A stretch of DNA of 64,000 bases from Sphingomonas alpina (GTDB lineage Bacteria > Pseudomonadota > Alphaproteobacteria > Sphingomonadales > Sphingomonadaceae), in contig NZ_CP061038.1 of NCBI RefSeq assembly GCF_014490665.1, positions 682,001-746,000 on the forward strand. Reading direction: 5' to 3'. The translations under genes and the position numbers were made by a program. This document shows, piece after piece, positions 35,125 through 43,063 of this stretch (the first letter of the stretch is position 1; every line of letters begins with the position of its first letter). Under the pieces are notes generated by a model. That model did not search any database and was not told the DNA's origin. It worked only from the letters and a program-made list of their open reading frames with translations.

Positions 35125-36255
35125 TCAGAATTGGGCAAGATGATCGCGAAAGGCGGTTAGACCCTCGGACAGGCCGGCGCGGCCGAAGCCGACCCGGAAA
35201 CGATCGGTCGGTGTCGGCCCGAGATCGGACCGGTAGATGTTCGACGGCAGCACCAGCACTCCAGCTTCCTCGACCAGTCGCGTGGCGAACGCGTCGACCG
35301 AGCCCGGTCCGGTCCAGCGCGGATAGCCCACGCATCCGCCATCGGGGCGAGTCCATTCGAACAAATTCCGGTGATCGCCGAAAAAGGTGTCGAACAGCGC
35401 GAGATTGTCGCGCACCAATGCGTTGTTGCGTGACAGAATGCCGTCTCGTGCCCGCAGCGCAATGACTGCCAGGCGTTCGCTCGGTCCCGAATTGCAGATC
35501 GACAGATAATGCTTCATCCGCTCCATGCGGACGAGTAACTCGCGGTCGGCACAGGCGATCCACCCGATGCGCAGCCCGGGCAAGCCATAGGCCTTCGACA
35601 TCACGTTGAGCGACAGACCGCGCTCGTAGAGGTCGGCGACCTGAGGCAGATGCCGGTCGCTGTCGGGGCCGAGCAGGCGATAGACTTCATCGCTGAACAG
35701 CCAGATGCCGTGCCGGCGACACAGCGCGATCAGGCCATCGAGCGTCTCGCGCGCGATGATGCGGCCGGTCGGGTTGTGTGGAAAGTTGATCGAGATGAGC
35801 CTGGTGCTGGGCCGGATCGCCGCGGCGACCCGGTCGAGATCGAGATCCCAGCCGGACGCCGGATCGAGCGGCACGCCGGTTACCTCGCAAATCGATAGCG
35901 GCACGGTCTCGGCCGCCTGATAATTGGGAGTCACCACGATCGCATGGTCGCCGCGCGTGAGCAGGACATTGGCCGCTATGTAGAGTCCTTCCTCGGCGCC
36001 GGCGAAGCATAGAATGTCGTCAGCCGTACGCTCGTCATAGGTGCCCGCGATCTCCGCCCGCAGATCCGCCGCGCCGAACGTCTCGGTATAGCCGAGCCAC
36101 ATCGCGTCGAAGGCGGCGGCATCCTGCGGATTCGCCATGTCGAGCAATTCCCGCAGCGTCATGCTTTGCGCGTCCGAGGCGGTGAGGTGGAAGCGCGCCT
36201 CGAACTCCCATTTGGAGAAATAGGTTTCGAGCCGGAAATCCTGCAGGGCGGGCAT
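35125..36255 (-). CDS. PLP-dependent aminotransferase, class I/II
   Basis: The 376-residue enzyme has fold type I motifs: NFPHNPTGR (158-166), D189-E-V-Y binding the pyridine ring and hydroxyl, and the Schiff-base lysine K221 in SKAYGLPGLRIGW. A C-terminal Arg (RFRVGFGR) should bind the carboxylate. The substrate is not assignable; relatives include alanine/aspartate-type and VioD/capreomycidine-synthase-like enzymes. It lies 16 bases downstream of the DauR-like regulator, so the pair forms an operon and likely acts on an amino acid sensed by that regulator. Confidence 0.88.
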   Translation of the reverse strand: MPALQDFRLETYFSKWEFEARFHLTASDAQSMTLRELLDMANPQDAAAFDAMWLGYTETFGAADLRAEIAGTYDERTADDILCFAGAEEGLYIAANVLLTRGDHAIVVTPNYQAAETVPLSICEVTGVPLDPASGWDLDLDRVAAAIRPSTRLISINFPHNPTGRIIARETLDGLIALCRRHGIWLFSDEVYRLLGPDSDRHLPQVADLYERGLSLNVMSKAYGLPGLRIGWIACADRELLVRMERMKHYLSICNSGPSERLAVIALRARDGILSRNNALVRDNLALFDTFFGDHRNLFEWTRPDGGCVGYPRWTGPGSVDAFATRLVEEAGVLVLPSNIYRSDLGPTPTDRFRVGFGRAGLSEGLTAFRDHLAQF

Positions 36256-36271
36256 GGTGGTCCTCGGCGGG

Positions 36272-36901
36272 CTAGTGGGGTGATGTCGGCATATTGTCGC
36301 GCACGGCTTTCAGCGCCTTGTAGAGCGTGGCCCGCGATATGTTCAGGAGTTGCGCGATATACGGTACGGCGGAGCGCACATCGAACAATCCGCGGCTGTC
36401 GAGTTCGGCGATCAGCGTCAGGCGCTGGCCCGAACTCAACGCACCAGGCGTGGCGCGGTGGATCGAGACGAAATGCCCGACCCGTTCATTGATTTCCTCC
36501 CGCCAGTCGTGGTGGAAAAGGGCGGCGGGGCGTGCGTCGGTTTTCTGGAAGGAGAGAAAGTCTCGTGTCAGCGCCCGCAGCGTTTCCATCATCGACACGT
36601 CGACATTGATGCACAGCAGTCCAATCGGCTGCTTGTCCGTGCCGGGCAGGACGGCGGTGATCGATTTCAGCCTCCGCCCATCCCAGTTGGTCTTGGGATA
36701 GGGGCCGATCACCGGCCGATCGAGGGTCTCGATATCGCCGAGCTCGGTCAGCGAGTCATCGAGCGGCGCACGGCCGGACAGGGCGCCCGCGACATGATGC
36801 ACGGTTCCCTTGGCGAGATCGTGGATGACCGCCTCCACATGCGGCTGGAACACCATGGCGATCGCGTCGGCGACGGGAATGAAGGATTCCAAACTGGTCA
36901 T
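36272..36901 (-). CDS. DauR/YheO-like PAS-HTH transcriptional regulator
   Basis: The 209-residue protein has an N-terminal YheO-like PAS domain (about 10-120; HDLAKGTVHHVAGALSGR and LLCINVDVS) and a C-terminal HTH (about 155-205; YIAQLLNISRATLYKALKAVR). This is the DauR architecture, which in pseudomonads controls D-arginine catabolism. It heads an operon with the aminotransferase. Direct repeats TGAGACTTAATGT and TGAGACTAAATGT in its upstream region are likely binding sites. Confidence 0.87.
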   Translation of the reverse strand: MTSLESFIPVADAIAMVFQPHVEAVIHDLAKGTVHHVAGALSGRAPLDDSLTELGDIETLDRPVIGPYPKTNWDGRRLKSITAVLPGTDKQPIGLLCINVDVSMMETLRALTRDFLSFQKTDARPAALFHHDWREEINERVGHFVSIHRATPGALSSGQRLTLIAELDSRGLFDVRSAVPYIAQLLNISRATLYKALKAVRDNMPTSPH

Positions 36902-36920
36902 CGGGTGATGCTAAAGCGAT

Positions 36921-36953
36921 TGAGACTTAATGTCCAATTGTGAGACTAAATGT
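36921..36953. promoter_or_regulatory. direct repeats upstream of the DauR-like gene
   Basis: TGAGACTTAATGT (36921-36933) and TGAGACTAAATGT (36941-36953) match at 12 of 13 positions and are exactly 20 bases apart, two helical turns. They lie 20-52 bases before the regulator's start codon, on its promoter. Probable autoregulatory operator. Confidence 0.55.
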
Positions 36954-36986
36954 ATCGTTCGCTCGCTTAACTAATTAGTGTTGACT

Positions 36987-37012
36987 AATCAATTAGCACA
37001 CACTAATTGATT
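36987..37012. promoter_or_regulatory. 26-bp palindromic operator for the ArsR gene
   Basis: AATCAATTAG (36987-36996) pairs perfectly with CTAATTGATT (37003-37012) around CACACA. A further CTAATTAG lies at 36971. TTGACT at 36981-36986 is a candidate -35 element. The palindrome ends four bases before the ArsR start codon, so it would cover the promoter and translation start, as expected for ArsR-type repression. Confidence 0.7.
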
Positions 37013-37015
37013 CGC

Positions 37016-37348
37016 ATGACTGAAGCCGCCTCCATCGACGCCATCATGCGCACGCTCGCCGACCCGACCCGGCGCGCCGTGTTCGAACGGGTGGTCAGCA
37101 CTGACGAGATCAGCGTGGCTGAACTGACCGAGGGTAGCGGCGTGACGCAGGGCGCGATCTCGCAGCATCTCAAATCGCTGAAACTGGCTGGCCTGGTGGT
37201 CGAGCGGCCGGAAGGGCGGAAAGTCTATTATCGCGCTCAGCCCGACGGGCTCGCGCCGCTGGCCGAGTGGATGCGGCATTACGGCGTCTTCTGGCGCGAG
37301 CGCTTCACCAACCTCCGCACGCTTTTGAAGGAAATCGATGATGAGTGA
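37016..37348 (+). CDS. ArsR family winged-helix repressor (SRPBCC-linked type)
   Basis: The 110-residue protein is a winged-helix regulator: IMRTLADPTRRAVFERVV (about 10-27) and the recognition segment GVTQGAISQHLKSLKLAGLV (44-63), then the wing PEGRKVYYRAQP. No metal-binding Cys motif is seen. This subgroup is commonly found next to AHSA1/SRPBCC genes, as here. ATG is chosen over a TTG three codons earlier that lies inside the operator. It overlaps the next gene by 11 bases. Confidence 0.9.
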   Translation: MTEAASIDAIMRTLADPTRRAVFERVVSTDEISVAELTEGSGVTQGAISQHLKSLKLAGLVVERPEGRKVYYRAQPDGLAPLAEWMRHYGVFWRERFTNLRTLLKEIDDE

Positions 37349-37805
37349 CATTTTGCAGAAATCCGACACGCAGGAGATCGTGGTCGATGAGATTTTTCCG
37401 CATGCACCGGAGAAACTGTGGAAGACCTTGGCCAGTGGCGAGCTGATGGGCCGCTGGTTGATGGTGCCGACTGGGTTCGAACCGGTGAAGGGCACGCAGT
37501 TCACCTTTCAGACCACGCCGGCTGGCGCTTGGGATGGCCGTATTCGCTGCGAAGTACTGGAAGCGATCCCCAATGAATGTCTCGTCTTTGCCTGGAAGGG
37601 TGGGGATGAGGGCAATAGCGGCTATGGATCGAAGCTCGACACTATGGTGTCGCTGACGCTGTCGCCGGCGGAGGGCGGGACGCGGCTTCGTCTGGTCCAT
37701 TCCGGCTTTGTGACGCCCAGGAACGATTCCGCGTTCGCCAGCATGAGCAATGGCTGGAAGGGCGTGATCCGCAATGTCGGCACGATCGCCGGCGAACCCG
37801 AATAA
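37338..37805 (+). CDS. AHSA1/SRPBCC family protein
   Basis: The 155-residue protein is an AHSA1-type START-fold (SRPBCC) domain, with the opening IVVDEIFPHAPEKLWKTLASGELMGRWLM and the C-terminal SMSNGWKGVIRNVGTIAG helix. Such proteins hold a hydrophobic ligand in a deep pocket; no reaction can be assigned. It is cotranslated with the ArsR regulator (overlap of 11 bases, ATGATG start), which probably controls it. Confidence 0.87.
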   Translation: MMSDILQKSDTQEIVVDEIFPHAPEKLWKTLASGELMGRWLMVPTGFEPVKGTQFTFQTTPAGAWDGRIRCEVLEAIPNECLVFAWKGGDEGNSGYGSKLDTMVSLTLSPAEGGTRLRLVHSGFVTPRNDSAFASMSNGWKGVIRNVGTIAGEPE

Positions 37806-37848
37806 GCGCCGACCCGGCGGAGCCAAAATTCACCCCAGGAGAGAGAAG

Positions 37849-38265
37849 ATGAGCGACGCCTACACCGGTGGCTGCGCGTGCGGCGCAGTCCGTTATGAAA
37901 TCTTGGCCGAGCCGATGGTTTCGAACCATTGCCAGTGCCGCGACTGCCAGCACAAGAGCGGCACCGGGCATGGATCCTATCTGACCTTTGCGCAGCGCGG
38001 TGATGTGGCACTCACCGGCGAGGCGACGCATTGGGACCTGGTCGGCGACAGCGGCAATGTGAAGACGCGCAGCTTTTGTCCCACTTGCGGTTCACCGGTC
38101 TATCTGACCTTCTCGGCGATGCCCGATCTGTTCACCATCCACGCCGCGAGCCTTGACGATCCGGGCCGATACACACCGCAAATGGTGACCTATGCCGTCC
38201 GGGGGCATGCTTGGGATCAACTTGACCCGGCGCTGCCCAAGTTCGACACGATGCCGCCCATGTAG
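37849..38265 (+). CDS. GFA family (CENP-V/GFA domain) protein
   Basis: The 138-residue product has the zinc-binding pattern CACGAVRYE (9-11), CQCRDCQ (about 29-34) and FCPTCGSPVY (about 78-86). The start has AGGAGAGAG nearby. It is the third gene of an ArsR-AHSA1-GFA cluster, 43 bases after the AHSA1 stop, so it is probably in the same operon. It is distinct from the GFA copy at 2336 (longer C-terminus, different second motif), so the two are not recent duplicates. Confidence 0.87.
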   Translation: MSDAYTGGCACGAVRYEILAEPMVSNHCQCRDCQHKSGTGHGSYLTFAQRGDVALTGEATHWDLVGDSGNVKTRSFCPTCGSPVYLTFSAMPDLFTIHAASLDDPGRYTPQMVTYAVRGHAWDQLDPALPKFDTMPPM

Positions 38266-38273
38266 GTGGCCTC

Positions 38274-39173
38274 TCAGTCCATGACTTTGGGCAGAGCCGC
38301 CGCCAACGCGTCGACGGCAAGGCGGACTTTCAGCGGCAGGTGCGGCGTCTGCAGCCACAGCGCATAGCAATCGTACGGAAATTCCGGCTGCTCCGGTAGA
38401 AGCTGCAACAATGTGCCCGCCTGGAGGCGGTCGCGGACCAACCAGGACGGCAGCCAGGCGAGCCCCATGCCGGTGACGGCCGCATCGGCGATGGCGTCGA
38501 GGTCGTCGAGCCGCAGCCGGCCCGATGGCATGACTTCGATCGGTGGCTGATCGCCTTGCGGAAACAGCCAGGGGCGGACCCCGCCGGAGCGGCGGTAGAT
38601 GATCGCGGCGTGGCTGCCGAGGTCTTCCAGCCGTTGTGGCATGCCATGCCGATCGAGGTAGGATGGCGATGCGCACACGATCATGCGCTGGCGTGCGACA
38701 CGGCGTGCGATCAGCCCCGGCTTGTCCTCCAGCTCGCCGGTGCGGATGGCGAGATCATAGTCGTCCTCGGCAAGGTCGGCGAAGCGGTCGTTCATCGACA
38801 GGTCGAGCTCCAGCGCCGGATAGCGTCGCGCCAGTTCCAGCAGGATCGGGGCGACGCAGCGTCGCCCGAAATGCACCGGCATGGTGACGCGCAGTTTCCC
38901 GCGCGGTTCGGACAGCTGGTCGGCCGCCAGCGCGTCCGCCGCCTCTGCTTCGGCGAGGATCACCCGGCAGCGCTCATAATAAGCGCGTCCGAAATCCGTC
39001 AGATTCTGGCGCCGCGTGGTGCGGTTGAGGAGACGTACGCCGAGACGCTGTTCGAGAAACCGGACATGTTTGCCGACCATCGGCCCGGACAGGTCGAGTG
39101 CCTCTGCGGTGGCGGCGAACGACCCCAGATCAACCGCTTTAATGAACACCGCCATGCTGGTGAGGCGATCCAT
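38274..39173 (-). CDS. LysR family regulator
   Basis: The 299-residue regulator opens with the winged helix MDRLTSMAVFIKAVDLGSFAATAEALDLSGPMVGKHVRFLEQRLGVRLLNRTTR (1-54), followed by the effector-binding domain (about 90-295). The sequence type is that of LysR proteins next to oxidoreductase or efflux genes. It is divergent from the quinone oxidoreductase gene with a 102-base spacer and probably controls it. Confidence 0.9.
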   Translation of the reverse strand: MDRLTSMAVFIKAVDLGSFAATAEALDLSGPMVGKHVRFLEQRLGVRLLNRTTRRQNLTDFGRAYYERCRVILAEAEAADALAADQLSEPRGKLRVTMPVHFGRRCVAPILLELARRYPALELDLSMNDRFADLAEDDYDLAIRTGELEDKPGLIARRVARQRMIVCASPSYLDRHGMPQRLEDLGSHAAIIYRRSGGVRPWLFPQGDQPPIEVMPSGRLRLDDLDAIADAAVTGMGLAWLPSWLVRDRLQAGTLLQLLPEQPEFPYDCYALWLQTPHLPLKVRLAVDALAAALPKVMD

Positions 39174-39275
39174 ATTCGGAACTCCTGGTTTCTACTGTTT
39201 AGTCTTCGGCGTCATTTATCCAGTGAGCCTTCCGGATCATAGCTGATTCAGTTCAGTTGTTTTGGAGTTGCCCCA

Positions 39276-40265
39276 ATGGCGCGCGTAGTTCGCTTTCACG
39301 ATTATGGTGGTCCCGAGGTCTTGCGGATCGAGACTGTAGATGTCCCGCCACCCGGTCCGGGCGAAGTGCAAATTCGCGTCAGGGCGCTGGGCCTCAACCG
39401 GGCGGAGGCCTTGCTGCGCGCGGGCACTTATATCGAGAACCCGACATTGCCGTCCGGCCTTGGCCTCGAGGCGTCGGGCGTGGTCGAGGCAACAGGCGAG
39501 GGCGTTGAGGGAGTCGCACCCGGCGATGCCGTCAGTGTCGTCCCGCCCGTGTCGATGGTGCGCTGGCCCGCTTATGGCGAGCTGATCACCTATCCCGCCA
39601 GTCTCGTCGTCAGGCACCCGCCATCGCTTGGCTGGGAAGAAGCGGCGGCGCTGTGGATGCCCTATCTCACTGCATATGGTGCGCTGATCGACGTGGCCGG
39701 GCTCGGCGGCGGAGACTTTGTCGTGATCACCGCGGCGTCGAGCAGCGTCGGGATCGCCGCGATCCAGATCGCCAATCGGGTTGGCGCCACCGCCATCGCG
39801 GTCACTCGCACTTCGGCCAAGAAACCGGCGTTGCTTGAGGCTGGCGCGACCCATGTCATCGCCGCGTCCGAGGAAGATCTGGAAGCGCGACTGAGAGAAA
39901 TTACCGGTCCTGACGGCGCGCGGGTCGTGTTCGACCCGGTCGGTGGCCCGATATTCGAGCCGCTGACGGCGGCGATGTCATCGGGCGGCATTCTGATCGA
40001 ATATGGCGGCCTGAGCTTGGTGCCGACGCCGTTCCCGTTGTTTACCGTGCTGGGCAAGAGCCTGACGCTGCGCGGGTATCTGGTTCACGAAATCCTCGGC
40101 GATCCAGCGCGGCTGACGGCTGCGAAGGCGTTCATCCTCGATGGCCTGGCGGCCGGAGCGCTCAAGCCGGTCATCGCCAGGACCTTCCCCTTCGACCAGA
40201 TCGTCGAGGCGCATCGCTATCTCGAATCGAACGAGCAGTTCGGCAAGATCGTCGTGACGATCTGA
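39276..40265 (+). CDS. MDR-family quinone oxidoreductase
   Basis: The 329-residue protein is a medium-chain dehydrogenase/reductase of the quinone oxidoreductase type: GroES-like N-terminal part (1-125) with GLEASGVVEATGEGVEG, and an NAD(P)H Rossmann domain starting VVITAASSSVGIAAIQIA (about 150-167). The structural and catalytic zinc cysteines are absent, so it is not an alcohol dehydrogenase. It would reduce quinones or enones with NADPH in the cytoplasm. Divergent from the LysR gene, its likely regulator. Convergent neighbour is another quinone reductase. Confidence 0.87.
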   Translation: MARVVRFHDYGGPEVLRIETVDVPPPGPGEVQIRVRALGLNRAEALLRAGTYIENPTLPSGLGLEASGVVEATGEGVEGVAPGDAVSVVPPVSMVRWPAYGELITYPASLVVRHPPSLGWEEAAALWMPYLTAYGALIDVAGLGGGDFVVITAASSSVGIAAIQIANRVGATAIAVTRTSAKKPALLEAGATHVIAASEEDLEARLREITGPDGARVVFDPVGGPIFEPLTAAMSSGGILIEYGGLSLVPTPFPLFTVLGKSLTLRGYLVHEILGDPARLTAAKAFILDGLAAGALKPVIARTFPFDQIVEAHRYLESNEQFGKIVVTI

Positions 40266-40269
40266 CCGA

Positions 40270-40887
40270 TCAGGCGGCCCTGGCCACGCATTGTTCGGGC
40301 AGGTCGAACAGGGTGTGGCCAACGGCGCGAGCGGTCCTGAGATGAACGGCGGGATCACTCGTTTCCGAATCGAGCAGCAATTCCGATGTGGCCACGCAGG
40401 CGCCGCAATAGTCGAAGATCCCATGGTCGATCTGGGTCGCCATCGCGCCGGCATAGCCATGCCGGCCATAGGTTCCCGCATCAGCGCCGCCGACACCGAT
40501 CAAATGAACACGAAGCTTGCCGAGTTTCTTCTCCAGCGCCTGGTCCAGGCTGAAATCGAACGCCCAGCCATTGGCGAATACCCGGTCGATCCAACCCTTG
40601 AGCAGCGCCGGCATCGACCACCAATAGACTGGAAAGACCAGCACCAGCGCATCGGCGCGATCGATCCGCGCCTGTTCCGCCACGACATCGGCGGGGGGCG
40701 GTGCCTCGCGCCGATGCACCGCGAGGTCGGCTGCGGTGAAGCGTGGGTCAAACCCTTCCGCCATCAGGTCGGCGATTTCGAACGAGTGATCAGGGCTGGA
40801 CTGCGCCACGCCCTGCGCGACATGCGCGGCGACACCATGGCTGAGCGAGCCCGGATCGGGATGAGCGACGACGATGAGCGCGTGCAT
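40270..40887 (-). CDS. NAD(P)H:quinone oxidoreductase, flavodoxin-fold
   Basis: The 205-residue enzyme has the Flavodoxin-2 fold of NQO1/MdaB/KefF: HALIVVAHPDPGSLSHGV (2-19) for FMN/FAD phosphate, LVLVFPVYWWSMPALLKGWIDRVF (about 82-105), and GVGGADAGTYGRHGY (about 131-145). It performs two-electron reduction of quinones with NAD(P)H, limiting semiquinone formation. It is divergent from a TetR gene across a 77-base spacer with a palindrome. Confidence 0.9.
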   Translation of the reverse strand: MHALIVVAHPDPGSLSHGVAAHVAQGVAQSSPDHSFEIADLMAEGFDPRFTAADLAVHRREAPPPADVVAEQARIDRADALVLVFPVYWWSMPALLKGWIDRVFANGWAFDFSLDQALEKKLGKLRVHLIGVGGADAGTYGRHGYAGAMATQIDHGIFDYCGACVATSELLLDSETSDPAVHLRTARAVGHTLFDLPEQCVARAA

Positions 40888-40930
40888 GGCGGATACTCCT
40901 GCTTGCCGATCGCGGTCGACCGGCCTAGTC

Positions 40931-40965
40931 TAATATACCTTTAGTAAGTTACCTTTGGTATATTA
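40931..40965. promoter_or_regulatory. 9-bp-arm operator overlapping a tetR start codon
   Basis: TAATATACC (40931-40939) and GGTATATTA (40957-40965) are perfect inverted arms with a 17-base centre; the right arm ends on the first base of the tetR ATG. Two direct TACCTTT copies also occur (40936 and 40950). It would let the regulator repress both itself and the divergent quinone reductase. Confidence 0.7.
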
Positions 40966-41579
40966 TGATGTCAAGCAATGATCCGCCACGCCGGCGCCTG
41001 CCGCGCGAAGACCGGCATCGCCAGCTGCTCGACACGGCGTGGCGGCTGATCCGCGATGAAGGGACTGAGGCGCTGACGCTCGGCCGGCTTGCCGAGCAAT
41101 CCGGCGTCACCAAGCCAGTGGTCTATGACCATTTCGGCACGCGCGGCGGGCTGCTGGCGGCGTTGTACCGGGAATTCGACGCGCGCCAGACGGCGTTGAT
41201 GGATGCCGCGCTCGCCGCCAGCGAGCCAACCTTGACGAGCAAAGCGGCGGTGATTGCGTCTTCCTATGTCGAATGCGTGCTCCTGCAGGGGCGGGAGATT
41301 CCCGGCGTGATCGCGGCATTGGCGAGTTCGCCGGAGCTTGAGCGGATCAAGCGCGACTATGAGGCGGGGTTCATCGAGAAATGCCGGATCGTTCTCGCGC
41401 CCTTTGTCGGCGGCGGGACCATCGCCTCGCCGGGCCTCTGGGCGATGCTCGGCGCGGCCGAGGCGCTGTCCCATGCCGCGGCGACCGGGGAGATCACCGC
41501 GGTTGAGGCGCGGGACGAGCTGTTCGAAACGATCGTTGCGATGGTTGCCAGAAGCGAGCGTGGGGCGCGTCAGGCGTAG
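40965..41579 (+). CDS. TetR family repressor
   Basis: The 204-residue regulator has the TetR HTH (about 18-62; DTAWRLIRDEGTEALTLGRLAEQSGVTKPVVYDHFGTRGGLLAALYREF) and an all-helical ligand domain. The palindromic operator overlaps the start codon. There is no obvious ribosome site, so translation may be leaderless or start from the second ATG (40968). Probable targets: itself and the divergent NAD(P)H quinone reductase. Its 3' end overlaps the convergent small membrane-protein gene by 10 bases. Confidence 0.88.
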   Translation: MMSSNDPPRRRLPREDRHRQLLDTAWRLIRDEGTEALTLGRLAEQSGVTKPVVYDHFGTRGGLLAALYREFDARQTALMDAALAASEPTLTSKAAVIASSYVECVLLQGREIPGVIAALASSPELERIKRDYEAGFIEKCRIVLAPFVGGGTIASPGLWAMLGAAEALSHAAATGEITAVEARDELFETIVAMVARSERGARQA

Positions 41580-41974
41580 CGCGATGCGGCCATCGTCACC
41601 GTGGTGACCGCAAGCAGGACTGCCGCGAGCCGGCAGGCGACAGCAATGCGCGACCGTGCGGCCGGATCGCCGCCGCCGGCCTTGCGCAACGCGCTGACCG
41701 CCGAACCGATGCCCAGTCCCTGCACCGCGGCGGCAATGAGGGCGCAGACGGCACCGGCCGCCAGCCATGCCTCTGCCGCACCGAAACTCCCTTCATGAAC
41801 GCAGTGCCAGAGATAGATGCCCGACAGCACGGCGACGGTTGCGGCGCCCATTTGCGGGCGAAACAATTGTTCGGCCCCGACGCCGCCGCTGCGCGCGAGC
41901 GTGAAGGTCGAGCCCGCCCAGAAGACGGCGGCGAGAATGTGAAGGGACAAAGCTATCATCAACATATGCTGCAT
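41570..41974 (-). CDS. small four-helix membrane protein, CopD-like
   Basis: The 134-residue protein has four hydrophobic segments (about 4-20, 40-58, 68-90 and 108-128) and an N-terminal His-Met pair (MQHMLMIALSLHILAAVFWAG). The layout is that of short CopD/DUF2269-like integral membrane proteins, whose function is unproven. The ATG with GGAG seven bases upstream is chosen. It is divergent from a TetR gene across a 75-base spacer with a perfect 15-bp palindrome, so probably under that repressor. Confidence 0.75.
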   Translation of the reverse strand: MQHMLMIALSLHILAAVFWAGSTFTLARSGGVGAEQLFRPQMGAATVAVLSGIYLWHCVHEGSFGAAEAWLAAGAVCALIAAAVQGLGIGSAVSALRKAGGGDPAARSRIAVACRLAAVLLAVTTVTMAASRYA

Positions 41975-42013
41975 GTCATGACTCCGGCCAGGCTGGGTTT
42001 ATGCTAAATTATA

Positions 42014-42028
42014 TATACAGACTGTATA
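42014..42028. promoter_or_regulatory. TetR operator TATACAG-A-CTGTATA
   Basis: A perfect 15-bp palindrome (7-base arms around A) lies in the spacer between the divergent small membrane-protein gene and the TetR gene starting at 42050. Surrounding sequence is AT-rich (ATTATATATA), fitting overlapping promoters. Likely bound by the adjacent TetR protein. Confidence 0.7.
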
Positions 42029-42049
42029 GTAGAATTCCAAGAGGCAGTG

Positions 42050-42658
42050 ATGACGACGCGTTCCTATGTCAGTCCCGTGCGCACCGCGGCTGCGGCCGAG
42101 AAGCGCGAGCGTGTGATTCAGGCTGCCGCCGACCTGCTTCGCGAAGCGGAAGACATTGCCGGTTTCTCGCTGGACGCGGTGGCCAAGGCGGCGGGCGTGA
42201 CGCGGCTGACCGTCTATCATCAGTTTGGTTCGCGACGCGGGTTGCTGGAGGCGGTGTTCGACGACGTCGCGCAACGTGGGCGGCTGACCCGATTGAGCGA
42301 AGCCATGGCCGATACCAACCCCAGGCGCGGGCTCGGCCGGCTGATCGAGATCTTCTGCGACTTCTGGAACGGCGATCCCGCGGTTGCGCGGCTTCAGGAC
42401 GCGACTGCGCTCGATCCCGAATTCGCTCAGGCGCTGGCCGAGCGTCATGAACGCCGGCGAAAAGCTCTCGATGTGCTGGTCTCGCGCATCGCGCCTGCCG
42501 CGTTGCCAGTTGCGCAGCGCGAAGCGGTCGACCTGATTTTCGCGCTCACCAGCTTTGCCATGTTCCGGATGCTGATCCCGGCGCGGTCGCCAGAGGCGGC
42601 CTGCGCCATGATCAAGGATGCGGCTGGCGCGGCGATCGATCGGATCGCGCCGATCTGA
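42050..42658 (+). CDS. TetR family regulator
   Basis: The 202-residue regulator has the TetR HTH (about 17-63; RERVIQAAADLLREAEDIAGFSLDAVAKAAGVTRLTVYHQFGSRRGLLEAVF). The C-terminal ligand domain ends in a helix rich in Ile and Ala. Start ATG after GAGGC; a GTG one codon earlier is possible. It is divergent from the CopD-like membrane protein, which it probably represses. Downstream is the 405-base region of 80-bp repeats. Confidence 0.87.
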   Translation: MTTRSYVSPVRTAAAAEKRERVIQAAADLLREAEDIAGFSLDAVAKAAGVTRLTVYHQFGSRRGLLEAVFDDVAQRGRLTRLSEAMADTNPRRGLGRLIEIFCDFWNGDPAVARLQDATALDPEFAQALAERHERRRKALDVLVSRIAPAALPVAQREAVDLIFALTSFAMFRMLIPARSPEAACAMIKDAAGAAIDRIAPI

Positions 42659-42785
42659 TTACGCGCAAGGGCTTTGCTCGGCGGCGCCGTGGCAATGCTG
42701 TTTTTCCGACAATAAGAAAGAGCGCGCCGGCATAGGTTCGGCAGAAGATGGTCTGCCCGATCCTGCGTGATGCTTGAATCGCCGC

Positions 42786-43026
42786 TGGCCACGGAGCTGA
42801 GCGACCGGGCAGAAAGGGCTGACAGCGAGAGATATGTTACACCGGGAATGTACCATATCTTGCCGCCGCTGCGGAGCTGCGTGACCGGGCTGACGGAGCG
42901 CGCAGCGGGAGATATGTTACACCGGGAATGTACCATATCCTTCCTCCGCTGCGGAACTGCATGACCGGGCCGACGGAGCACGCAGCGGGAGATATGTTAC
43001 ACCAGTAATGTACCATATCTTGCCGC
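42786..43026. repeat. three tandem 80-bp repeats each with a 29-bp palindrome
   Basis: Three units occur with an exact 80-base period. Each contains an imperfect 29-base palindrome (GATATGTTACA, a 7-base loop, then TGTACCATATC; one mismatch between arms) at 42831-42859, 42911-42939 and 42991-43019. The intervening 51 bases (GACCGGGC...CGCAGCGGGA) are also conserved but more divergent in unit 1. They fill the spacer between convergent tetR and lysR genes. The remainder of the 405-base gap (42659-42785, 43027-43063) shows nothing I recognise. Confidence 0.9.
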
Positions 43027-43063
43027 CACCATTCGCTCTAAGTGTAAATAATATTGTTAAATA

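Noticed and set aside
42786..43026. CRISPR array
   Set aside because: Only three units, and the sequence between palindromes is itself repeated and not unique spacer-like; no cas genes.
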